Below are positions 27,281 through 34,440 of a DNA stretch of 64,000 nt, piece after piece (positions within the stretch are counted from its first letter, which is position 1; each line of letters opens with the position of its first letter). The stretch comes from Oscillospiraceae bacterium Marseille-Q3528. GTDB taxonomy: Bacteria; Bacillota; Clostridia; Lachnospirales; Lachnospiraceae. Made by a program: the position numbers and the translations under genes. The stretch is from positions 62,001-126,000 of the forward strand of contig JAGTTR010000003.1 in the NCBI GenBank assembly GCA_018223385.1, in the 5' to 3' direction. The notes below the pieces were generated by a model. That model saw only the letters and a program-made list of their open reading frames with translations. It was not told where the DNA came from and made no database searches.

Positions 27281-27727
27281 TTATGACAGCAGGGAAGCGA
27301 TGACCTCGTTTACCAGCTTGCCGTCTGCCTTGCCTTTGACCCTGGGCATAAGCTCTTTCATGATCTTGCCCTTGTCCTTGGCGGTGGGCGTCTCGATGCC
27401 GAGTCCTGCCAGCACCTCAGCGGCAACGGCGCGGATCTCTGCCTCGTCCATCATGTGAGGAGCGAACTCCTGGAGCACGGCGATGCGGCTCTTGCACTCT
27501 TCGATAATGTCGGTACGATCCGGCGGGGTCAGTTCCAGCGTCTCCTGGGTCTGCTTGATCTCTTTTAAGATGACCTGGTTCTCTTCCTCTTCGGTCAGAT
27601 CTGCGCGCTTATCGATGGCCTTGTTTTTCAGAGCGGATAAAAGCGCGGAAAGGGAATCCTTACGGTCTTTGTCTCTTGCCTTCATGGCAGCAACCATGGC
27701 ACTTCTTACTTCATCAATTTTGCTCAT
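27281..27727 (-). CDS. yqeY: GatB/YqeY domain protein
   Basis: A 148-residue protein of the YqeY family, related to the tail domain of the GatB amidotransferase subunit. The N-terminal KIDEVRSAMVAAMKARDKDRKDSLSALLSALKNK pattern and the C-terminal GKIMKELMPRVKGKADGKLVNEV pattern are typical. AGGAGGAATGAAC precedes the ATG. Function in tRNA metabolism is presumed in the family but not settled. Confidence 0.9.
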   Translation of the reverse strand: MSKIDEVRSAMVAAMKARDKDRKDSLSALLSALKNKAIDKRADLTEEEENQVILKEIKQTQETLELTPPDRTDIIEECKSRIAVLQEFAPHMMDEAEIRAVAAEVLAGLGIETPTAKDKGKIMKELMPRVKGKADGKLVNEVIASLLS

Positions 27728-27784
27728 TGTTCATTCCTCCTGTTGAAATCTAATTATAGCACTGGTGCCCGGAATTGAAAAGGG

Positions 27785-28567
27785 TTACGTGGCCGGTAGC
27801 TGTTCTGTGATCTGCAAGGTGTTTTCCGGGGAACTGCCCGGGCATTTTGGTGTGCAGACGGACAGTACATAGGAATCCCGCAGCAGCCGCTGCTGAAAAC
27901 ACAGGTCTTCGTCCGAACCGATGACCGTTCCCTTGGGGCTGATCCGGAAGGAAAAAGAGGACAGCCGCACGGACATGCCGGTGCCGGACTGCTTGATGCG
28001 GCTTTCTTTCAGCGTCCAGAACCGGAAAAACCACTCCTGGCGTTTCTCCTCCGTGGTGCTGAAGGCTTCCAGCTGGGCCTGTTCTTCGGGCGTCAGCACC
28101 CGGTGCAGCAGGTGATCCCGGAAGGGCCGGATGTGTTCCACGTCAATGCCCACCGGAAACGGCGCAAAGGCGCAGGCCACCAGACCGTGGCAATGGCTGA
28201 TGTTGAAATGGATATCCGGGTATGCGGCGAGGGTCGGCTTCTTGTGCGGGCCGACAGTGATCCAGGTGTCGGGTACAGCCATGGATGTTTGCCTGTCCGC
28301 TGTTACGTTTGCCATCTGTCTCTTGCTATGGTCAGGTGCGATTGACGTTCTAAGATCGCTATCGTCAGTACCAGTCGTTGTGGCTCGTTGACCGGTATCA
28401 GATACGCGATCAGTTTCAGCTGTTCCGGGAAATGGAGTCTCTTGTACGCTGATTCCATACAGTTCTTTCAACCCCACCGCCAGCAATTCCCGTCCGATCC
28501 GATGCTCCAGTGCAGGCACCTTTTCACCGGGCGCGGGGGTGTAAAACCGGGTATAAACAGTGATCAT
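27785..28567 (-). CDS. 4'-phosphopantetheinyl transferase (Sfp-type)
   Basis: A 260-residue enzyme that transfers phosphopantetheine from CoA to carrier proteins. Core motifs are VGIDVEHIRP (about 136-145, Mg-binding Asp) and RFWTLKESRIKQSGTGM (about 181-197, Trp-Thr-x-Lys-Glu). Residues about 45-95 are a Thr/Asp/Ala-rich low-complexity insert absent from standard Sfp proteins. The start ATG overlaps the stop of the threonine-dehydratase gene by 4 bases. No PKS or NRPS gene lies in the window, so it may serve acyl carrier protein or a distant cluster. Confidence 0.85.
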   Translation of the reverse strand: MITVYTRFYTPAPGEKVPALEHRIGRELLAVGLKELYGISVQETPFPGTAETDRVSDTGQRATTTGTDDSDLRTSIAPDHSKRQMANVTADRQTSMAVPDTWITVGPHKKPTLAAYPDIHFNISHCHGLVACAFAPFPVGIDVEHIRPFRDHLLHRVLTPEEQAQLEAFSTTEEKRQEWFFRFWTLKESRIKQSGTGMSVRLSSFSFRISPKGTVIGSDEDLCFQQRLLRDSYVLSVCTPKCPGSSPENTLQITEQLPAT

Positions 28568-29541
28568 CGGGCGATCACATCCGGCAGAGCGACATCATCC
28601 AGCATGCGCAGCTGCTCAAATCCTACGCTGCCGCCGGAGATGACGAAGCATACCTTTTCTTCCGGCTGAACGTGGATCAATCCTGCCAGGACAGCACCGA
28701 TGCCGATGGCGGAGGACGGTTCGCACAGCAGTTTCCCTTCCATGAGAAGCAGCTTCATAGCCTGCAGCGTATCGCGGTCTTCCACAGGAACCACACCATC
28801 CGCATGGGCCTGCACGCAGGGGAAACATTTTTCACCGGGCATCTGGGCCACCAGCGCATCCGCGATGGAAGATTTCTGTTCCACCTTGGTGCGGACATGA
28901 TTTCGCAGGCTGGTGCTGTAACGGGGCAGGGCTGCCGGTTCCGCACCGTATACAAGCGTCTTCGGGGAGATCCCCTTCACGGCTGTGGAAATGCCGGAAA
29001 GCAGACCGCCGCCGCTGGTGGGAACGATGACCCTGGAAAGCGCGGGGCACTGGGTGATCAGCTCCAGCCCTGCCGTTCCCTGCCCGGCCATGATCTCCTC
29101 ATCGTCATAGGGCGGCACCATGACCGCACCCCGCTCCTGGCAGAGCGCCTGGGCGATCTGAAAACGCTGGGACGTCTCGCACTGGACAATTTCGGCGCCC
29201 AGTGCGCGGATGGCTTCTACCTTCACCGGCGGTGCGGTGTAGGGCATCACGATGGTGGCTTTGGTGTGCAGCATTCTGGCCGTGTAGGCTACGGCTTTTC
29301 CGTGATTGCCGGAGGAGGCGGCCACGATGCCGCGCTGCAGCTGTTCTTCTGTCAGCTGGCAGATCTTGTTCAGGGCGCCCCGCAGCTTGAAGGCGCCGGT
29401 GATCTGCATGCATTCCGCCTTGGCGTACACCTGGCAGCCCAGATAGGCGTCCAGGCTGTGCAGCCGCAGCAAAGGCGTCTCGGTGATGTAAGGAGCGATG
29501 CGCTCTTTTGCTTTTTGAATATCGTTCAATGTGATTGACAT
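28564..29541 (-). CDS. Threonine/serine dehydratase, IlvA/TdcB family
   Basis: A 325-residue fold-type II PLP enzyme. The PLP lysine is in GAFKLRGALNKI (about 49-60), the phosphate loop is in ASSGNHGKAV (about 76-85), and the glycine-rich SGGGLL is at about 176. It lacks the C-terminal ACT regulatory domain of biosynthetic IlvA, so a catabolic dehydratase or a serine/threonine racemase-like role is more likely. GAAAGGGAGC precedes the ATG. It forms an operon with the phosphopantetheinyl transferase. Confidence 0.85.
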   Translation of the reverse strand: MSITLNDIQKAKERIAPYITETPLLRLHSLDAYLGCQVYAKAECMQITGAFKLRGALNKICQLTEEQLQRGIVAASSGNHGKAVAYTARMLHTKATIVMPYTAPPVKVEAIRALGAEIVQCETSQRFQIAQALCQERGAVMVPPYDDEEIMAGQGTAGLELITQCPALSRVIVPTSGGGLLSGISTAVKGISPKTLVYGAEPAALPRYSTSLRNHVRTKVEQKSSIADALVAQMPGEKCFPCVQAHADGVVPVEDRDTLQAMKLLLMEGKLLCEPSSAIGIGAVLAGLIHVQPEEKVCFVISGGSVGFEQLRMLDDVALPDVIAR

Positions 29542-29565
29542 GACAGTAGCTCCCTTTCTGATGGG

Positions 29566-30429
29566 TTAGTACTTTTGCAGAAATTCTTCTGCGGGCATGG
29601 GTTTCCCGTACAGGTATCCCTGGGCGAAGGTACAGCCGGAGGACAGCAGGTAGTCGGCCTGCTCTTTTGTCTCCACGCCTTCGGCCAGAATGTGGAGATC
29701 CAGACTTTGGGCCAGCTGGATGATGAACTGAATGATCTCTGCATGGCGTTTGCTGTGGGCGGCGGACACGAGGAAATACCGGTCCAGCTTCAGCAGGTCG
29801 ATGGGCATCTCTGCCACCATGGCCAGGGAGGATTCCCCGGTGCCGAAGTCGTCCATTTCAATGAAAAATCCCGCTTCCCGAAGCTCGGAAAGTACGTGGA
29901 AAATATGCTGAGAATCATGGACATAGGCCCGCTCCGTCACTTCCAGGTGCAGCGCTGCAGCATTTAGTTCATATTTTTTCAGTAAGCTCTGGAGTGTCTG
30001 CTGCAGATCCTTCTGGTACAGATCGCCCCGTGCCACATTGACGGAAATGGGAAAGACTTTTTTGCCGGCCTTTTGCCGTTGCTGCAGCAGCCGACAGGTG
30101 TCCTCCCACACGTATTTGTCCAGCGGATAGATTTCTCCGGCCTCTTCCAGAAGGGGGATAAACTGATCCGGCGGAATAAAACCAAACTCCGGGTGGATCC
30201 AGCTGATCAGTGATTCGGCACCGATGACTTCTCCGGTGCGCATATCGACCTTGGGCTGCACATACAGGTGAAACTGCCGGTCTTCCAGCGCCTGCTGTAC
30301 CTGATTGCGCATCTGGGTTTCCCTGATGAGCCGCTCCTGCAGGGTCTGATCATAAAAAGCGATCCGCTGTTTGGTTTTTCCGTCAATGGTATCTGCGGCC
30401 AGCCTCGCCCGGTCGCAGAGGAGTTCCAC
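29566..30429 (-). CDS. EAL-domain c-di-GMP phosphodiesterase part (of a broken GGDEF-EAL gene)
   Basis: The 287-residue frame is an EAL domain that should hydrolyse c-di-GMP. Catalytic and binding residues are all present: ESLISW (variant of EALxRW, Glu kept, about 72-77), SVNVARG, LEVTER, DDFGTGESSL (about 196-205), LLKLDRYFL and LAEGVET, ending with GYLYGKPMP. It starts at a GTG without a ribosome site, inside the end of the upstream frame. Coding sense continues upstream as CSTKDRSVSV, the linker normally found between GGDEF and EAL. It is therefore the C-terminal half of a frameshifted protein. Confidence 0.75.
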   Translation of the reverse strand: MELLCDRARLAADTIDGKTKQRIAFYDQTLQERLIRETQMRNQVQQALEDRQFHLYVQPKVDMRTGEVIGAESLISWIHPEFGFIPPDQFIPLLEEAGEIYPLDKYVWEDTCRLLQQRQKAGKKVFPISVNVARGDLYQKDLQQTLQSLLKKYELNAAALHLEVTERAYVHDSQHIFHVLSELREAGFFIEMDDFGTGESSLAMVAEMPIDLLKLDRYFLVSAAHSKRHAEIIQFIIQLAQSLDLHILAEGVETKEQADYLLSSGCTFAQGYLYGKPMPAEEFLQKY

Positions 30430-30907
30430 GGAAACGGAACGGTCTTTTGTGGAGCAGACCGGGCAGGAACAGCGCCAGGTTCTGCAGCAGCTGATCCCCG
30501 GCTTTTCTTCCGAAAACCTCGTTGATGAGCTGGTTGTTCATCTGCTGAATGCAGGAATATTCATCCGTGTAAGGCATCTGCAGGTGATCCTGGGCCCAGT
30601 TCAGATATTTTACATAAAGATCGGTAAACCGGGTAAAGCCCTGCTCGTCCGTCACGCGGACGAGAAAGACCAGATGATACCTGGGGAACGGGCAGAGAAT
30701 GGCACAGAACGATTCCGTCCCGCCTTTCAGCTGCCACAAAGAAACGCTTTGCACCTGATTTTCCAGGGCATCGGGAAGCGGCAGCAGCTCCGGGTTTTCC
30801 AGCAATTCCGGTAGACGGGCACCCTCTGACAGCGGACAGGTGGGAGAGCTGTCCATGATTTTCACAATATTCCATTGGTGGTCGCACAGAAAAATACAGT
30901 ATTTCAT
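30383..30907 (-). CDS. N-terminal sensor part of the broken GGDEF-EAL gene
   Basis: A 174-residue frame starting with an ATG that overlaps the B12-protein stop by 4 bases. Residues 1-110 look like a PAS-type sensory domain. Then YTDEYSCIQQMNNQLINEVFGRKAGDQLLQNLA includes only the early part of a GGDEF domain (compare NxxFGHxxGDxxL). The rest of the GGDEF domain, including the active-site loop, is absent, and the frame slips into a nonsense tail where the EAL frame begins. This looks like an internal deletion that also broke the frame. Confidence 0.6.
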   Translation of the reverse strand: MKYCIFLCDHQWNIVKIMDSSPTCPLSEGARLPELLENPELLPLPDALENQVQSVSLWQLKGGTESFCAILCPFPRYHLVFLVRVTDEQGFTRFTDLYVKYLNWAQDHLQMPYTDEYSCIQQMNNQLINEVFGRKAGDQLLQNLALFLPGLLHKRPFRFRGTPLRPGEAGRRYH

Positions 30908-31692
30908 GATAAGTGTTTCGAGGGCAGAAGCCGGTTGGCTTCGGTGAGCAGTTGGCGGGCATCGGTTGTGTACAGATCAACGGGCCACTGGTTCCAGATG
31001 TCGTGGGTGCTCTGGAATGCCTTGCCGCCCACAGCGATTTTCAGCGTGGGAAAGGCAGCCCGGATGGCGTCCACCAGATCCCGGCACGTCATAAGATGCT
31101 GGGGCATGGTGACGGACAGCGCCACCAGATCGGGAGTCTGCTCCCCGATGCTTTGTAGCATGGCATCCACAGGAACGGCGGCACCGAGATAGGTGCTGTC
31201 CCAACCGTCGTTTTCGAACAGGTCAGCCACCATGCGGGAACCCATTTCATGAAGCTCGGTGCCGGGACAGGCGCACAGGATCCGCCGGTTTTTGCGCTCG
31301 CTGGAAAATAACTGCGGATACATCTGGGACATGGCCATCTGGGTGACGGAGGTGCAGTAATGTTCCTCCGCAACAGAGATCCGGGCAGTGTGCCACAGAT
31401 CGCCGACACGGTGCATGCTTTCAGCCAGAATTTCCACATAAATATCATTCAGCGGGATGCCCTTTTCCAGAAACTGCTGGATGAGATACAGCGCCTGGCG
31501 GGTATCCTCCCGCAGCAGACTGTTCATATACTGTTCAATCTCGGCTTCATAGGGCGAAGACGCTGCGCTTTCGGTATGGGAAAACGGCGTCGCCTTCCCG
31601 GATACCGGCCTGGGCACAGTCGATGAGGGCAAAAAGGGCTGCCTGCTTTTCTGCGGGAATGACTTCGCTGATCGCCTGCCGGATATGTTCAA
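30904..31692 (-). CDS. Cobalamin-binding sensor domain (CarH-like Wx9EH cap plus B12 domain)
   Basis: The recognisable part begins near residue 45 of this 262-residue frame. A four-helix cap contains DLWHTARISVAEEHY, an exact Wx9EH pattern known from CarH-type B12 photoreceptors. The Rossmann B12 domain follows, with ELHEMG (ExHxxG; His is the lower cobalt ligand), ALSVTMP and AVGGKAF. The first 40 residues look like a shadow frame. The matching N-terminal part lies in the overlapping frame at 31547-31978, so the gene is probably one of about 360 residues with a frameshift in the linker. Its stop overlaps the start of the PAS/EAL gene, implying a joint signalling role. Confidence 0.72.
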   Translation of the reverse strand: MNISGRRSAKSFPQKSRQPFLPSSTVPRPVSGKATPFSHTESAASSPYEAEIEQYMNSLLREDTRQALYLIQQFLEKGIPLNDIYVEILAESMHRVGDLWHTARISVAEEHYCTSVTQMAMSQMYPQLFSSERKNRRILCACPGTELHEMGSRMVADLFENDGWDSTYLGAAVPVDAMLQSIGEQTPDLVALSVTMPQHLMTCRDLVDAIRAAFPTLKIAVGGKAFQSTHDIWNQWPVDLYTTDARQLLTEANRLLPSKHLS

Positions 31693-31978
31693 AATGCCGG
31701 AAGACGTAATCCTCGGTCTTTTCAGGCAGGTTGTCCTTCAGCACCGATTTCATCAGGCGCAGCAGCCAGCTGGCATAATCCTTCATGATTTTATCATCGT
31801 TCAGAACGTATGCGGTGTACAGAAAATCAATGTTGTAGCGGGTATCCCGGTAAATGATCCGCTGTACATGCTTTGGCAGTGCGTCAAAATAGGACGTCTG
31901 TTCCTTCTGGCAGTGGTCGAAAGCCGTATCCACCAGATGTAGAAATTCCGGTTCGTGTTCCATCCATAATAAACTCAT
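31547..31978 (-). CDS. N-terminal helical region of the B12 sensor (frameshifted)
   Basis: A 143-residue all-helical frame (RYNIDFLYTAYVLND, then FHYxxWL-like DYASWLLRLMKSVLKDNLPEKTEDYVFRHF). This architecture is found ahead of the B12 cap in non-MerR cobalamin sensors. Sense is lost after about residue 128, where the 30904-31692 frame takes over. No long homopolymer lies at the junction, so slippage at a run is unlikely. The start is preceded by a G/A-rich ribosome site. Confidence 0.55.
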   Translation of the reverse strand: MSLLWMEHEPEFLHLVDTAFDHCQKEQTSYFDALPKHVQRIIYRDTRYNIDFLYTAYVLNDDKIMKDYASWLLRLMKSVLKDNLPEKTEDYVFRHFEHIRQAISEVIPAEKQAALFALIDCAQAGIREGDAVFPYRKRSVFAL

Positions 31979-32083
31979 ATTTGCTTCGCCCCCTCTTTTG
32001 TATATAAAATATCATACCATTTCGGGAAGAACCCGTCAATGAAGGGGCGCGCAGGAAATGTATCTGCAGAGACAGGTTGCCTC

Positions 32084-32112
32084 TTGCGTTTGGGAAGAGG
32101 ACAGCGTATAAT
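32084..32112 (+). promoter_or_regulatory. SigA-type promoter
   Basis: TTGCGT (32084-32089) and TATAAT (32107-32112) are 17 bases apart, upstream of the amidohydrolase gene. Confidence 0.55.
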
Positions 32113-32153
32113 TTCTAATTGTGAAAATCTGGAAAAACAGAGGAGAAGACATC

Positions 32154-33491
32154 ATGGAAAATTACGATATTGTGATAAAAAACTGTCAGGTACTGCGGCC
32201 GGATATGACCATTTCCGGGGAATGCTCTGTGGCGATCAAGGATAGCTGGATCCGGAAAATCGGTTCCGCAGAGGAAATTGCGGCAGCCGGAACGGCGGCA
32301 CAGACGCTGGATGGAAAAGGGAAACTTTTGATGCCGGGACTGGTGGACGGTCACACCCATACGTGCCAGCAGCTGCTGCGGGGAAGGGTGGCGGACGAAT
32401 ATCCGATGATCTGGACGCGGTTCCTGGTGCCCTTTGAGAGCAACCTGCAGCCGGAGGATTCCTACGTCAGCGGACAGCTGGCCTGCCTGGAAATGATCAA
32501 AAACGGCACCACTGCTTTTGCGGAATCCGGCGGTGTGCACATGGATCGGGTGGCAGATGCGGTCATCGAGTCCGGTATGCGGGCGGCCATCGCCAAATCC
32601 ACCATGGATATGGGAAATGCCATCACCGGTGCCATGAAGGAGACGGCCCAGGAGGCCATCGACAATACCATTGACCTGTATAAGCGCTATCAGGGAGCCG
32701 GGGATGGCCGGATCGATATCTGGTTTGCCATCCGCCAGGTCATGACCTGTTCCCGGGAGCTCATCTCTATGGTGGGGGAAAATGCGAAAAAATATCACAC
32801 CGGCATTCACGCCCATCTGTGTGAGCATAAGGATGAGGTCAGCTTCTGCCTGCAGAATTATAAAAAGCGGCCGGCCCAGTTTCTGGAGGAAATGGGCATT
32901 CTCGGGCCAAACCTGCTGACGGCCCACAACGTCATGCTGTCTGATGCGGATATTTCCATCATGGCAGAGCGGGGCGTGAAGATCATTCACTGTCCCAGAG
33001 CCAATCTGGCCAACCACGGCTTTCCCAAGACACCGCAGATCCTGGAAGCCGGCGCCAGCGTGGGCCTTGGCTGCGACGGTGCTGCGCCGTCCAACCTGGA
33101 TCTGTTCGACGAGATCAAGGTGCTGCGCTATGCCATGATCGGCTACTGGGGGCTTCCGTCCTTCAATCCGGTGGTGATGCCTTGCGCCAAGCTGCTGGAA
33201 ATGGCCACCCAGGGTGGTGCCAACGCCATCGGCCACGGGGATATTCTTGGTACGGTAGCAGAAGGGAAAAAGGCAGACCTGATTCTGCTGAACATCGATC
33301 AGCCACATATCCTGCCCACCCAGAATCTGGTGAATACCATTGTGGACGCAGCCAGCGGACATGATGTGACAGACTCTATTATCAACGGCAAACTGGTGAT
33401 GAAGGACCGGGAGGTACTGACCCTGGACGAGGAGAAGATCCTGTTTGAGGCAGACCGGCACATGAAAGAGATTGTAAAGAGAGCATATTAA
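32154..33491 (+). CDS. Metal-dependent amidohydrolase (TrzA/AtzA/SAH-deaminase-like)
   Basis: A 445-residue amidohydrolase of the cyclic deaminase/chlorohydrolase type. Metal ligands appear as DGHTHTCQQLLRG (about 62-74), HAHLCEH (about 219-225), LTAHNVMLS (His, about 258) and LGCDGAAPSNLDLF (Asp, about 310). The best-known relatives deaminate guanine, S-adenosylhomocysteine or 5'-methylthioadenosine. I chose the ATG at 32154 after gaggagaag. It has its own promoter and a terminator shared with the convergent DUF134 gene. Substrate uncertain. Confidence 0.85.
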   Translation: MENYDIVIKNCQVLRPDMTISGECSVAIKDSWIRKIGSAEEIAAAGTAAQTLDGKGKLLMPGLVDGHTHTCQQLLRGRVADEYPMIWTRFLVPFESNLQPEDSYVSGQLACLEMIKNGTTAFAESGGVHMDRVADAVIESGMRAAIAKSTMDMGNAITGAMKETAQEAIDNTIDLYKRYQGAGDGRIDIWFAIRQVMTCSRELISMVGENAKKYHTGIHAHLCEHKDEVSFCLQNYKKRPAQFLEEMGILGPNLLTAHNVMLSDADISIMAERGVKIIHCPRANLANHGFPKTPQILEAGASVGLGCDGAAPSNLDLFDEIKVLRYAMIGYWGLPSFNPVVMPCAKLLEMATQGGANAIGHGDILGTVAEGKKADLILLNIDQPHILPTQNLVNTIVDAASGHDVTDSIINGKLVMKDREVLTLDEEKILFEADRHMKEIVKRAY

Positions 33492-33518
33492 AAAGCTTAG
33501 AACAAATCATCGTAGACG

Positions 33519-33580
33519 AAAAAATACCTGTGGGGAGCTATCTTTCAAAAAAGAAACAGCTCTGCCACAGGTATTTTTTT
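33519..33580. terminator. Bidirectional intrinsic terminator
   Basis: AAAAATACCTGTGG pairs with CCACAGGTATTTTT, and AGCT lies within an inner stem. T-runs occur on both sides, serving the convergent amidohydrolase and DUF134-NifX genes. Confidence 0.85.
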
Positions 33581-34364
33581 AATGATGGCCGCAGCTATGG
33601 GATCCCTCCGCATGACTACAGCTGTGGGCATCGTCGCCGTGTGCCTGATCGTGATGGTTGCAGTGAACATTCGGGTCATAGCCCAGGGTGCCGTCCAGCA
33701 GGCGCGAAACTGCCTCGTCCGCGTCTCCGCTGCATCCGCCGTAAAGCCGGATGCCGGACGCGGCCAGCGCTGTCTGTGCACCGCCGCCGATGCCGCCGCA
33801 GATCAGGGTGTCCACGCCGTGCTGCATGAGAAAACCGGCCAGTGCGCCGTGTCCGCTGCCGTTGGTGTCTACAACTTCGCTGCCGGTGATTTTGCCACCG
33901 GCAATGTCATAAAGTTTAAACTGTTCGGTATGGCCAAAATGCTGAAAAATCTGGCCATTTTCATAAGTAACTGCAATTTTCATCGGTAATACTCCCTTTC
34001 TTTCCGTGAATGGATGTGCTGTATCTGTTCCTGATGGAAAACGGCAGCAGCGTCCGCAGCGGACAGCTTCCTGTCCGGCGCAGATCCGGTAATTGCCGCC
34101 GGTGATCACCAGTTTTCTGCCGTGAACAAGACACGCGGCAATTTTACTTCTGGCACTTCCGTAGATCTCCTGCACGGTAGAACGGGAGATATCCATCTGT
34201 GCGGCACATTGTTCGTGCGTTTGCTGCTCCAGATCCACCAGGCGGATGACCTCATATTCATCCAGCGTCAGGTAAATGGGATCTTCATTCTGACATTGTC
34301 GGGGACAGAAAGTATCTATCTGTGGTGCATGGCAGATTCTTCTGCATCGCTGCGGTCTTGGCAT
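33579..34364 (-). CDS. DUF134 - NifX/NifB-type (dinitrogenase Fe-Mo cofactor) fusion protein
   Basis: A 261-residue two-domain protein. Residues 1-105 are a DUF134 domain with a sigma-factor-like helix-turn-helix (LTLDEYEVIRLVDLE then MDISRSTVQEIYGSARSKIA). Residues about 127-230 are a NifX/NafY-like iron-molybdenum cofactor-binding fold (MKIAVTYENGQIFQHFGHTEQF). The tail is rich in His and Cys, a likely metal-binding end. A strong aaaggagg site precedes the ATG. A promoter with a 14-base palindrome lies directly upstream. Such fusions are common in Clostridia; the metal and target genes are unknown. Confidence 0.85.
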   Translation of the reverse strand: MPRPQRCRRICHAPQIDTFCPRQCQNEDPIYLTLDEYEVIRLVDLEQQTHEQCAAQMDISRSTVQEIYGSARSKIAACLVHGRKLVITGGNYRICAGQEAVRCGRCCRFPSGTDTAHPFTERKGVLPMKIAVTYENGQIFQHFGHTEQFKLYDIAGGKITGSEVVDTNGSGHGALAGFLMQHGVDTLICGGIGGGAQTALAASGIRLYGGCSGDADEAVSRLLDGTLGYDPNVHCNHHDQAHGDDAHSCSHAEGSHSCGHH

Positions 34365-34384
34365 AGGGTACGCCTCCTTTGTTT

Positions 34385-34426
34385 TCGGTATATACCGATT
34401 ATAAAACGAAAAGACGAATCCTGCAA
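34385..34426 (-). promoter_or_regulatory. Promoter and palindromic operator of the DUF134-NifX gene
   Basis: On the minus strand TTGCAG (34421-34426) and TATAAT (34398-34403) are 17 bases apart. The perfect palindrome TCGGTATATACCGA (34385-34398) follows the -10 box at once, covering the likely start of transcription. A repressor site is likely; the gene's own HTH is one candidate. Confidence 0.6.
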
Positions 34427-34440
34427 GAGGGGAAAGAAGA

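Noticed and set aside
30904..31580. The B12 protein as a corrinoid methyltransferase carrier
   Set aside because: The cap carries Wx9EH and no MtaB-, MtbB- or MetH-type methyltransferase is adjacent. Neighbouring EAL signalling fits a sensor better.
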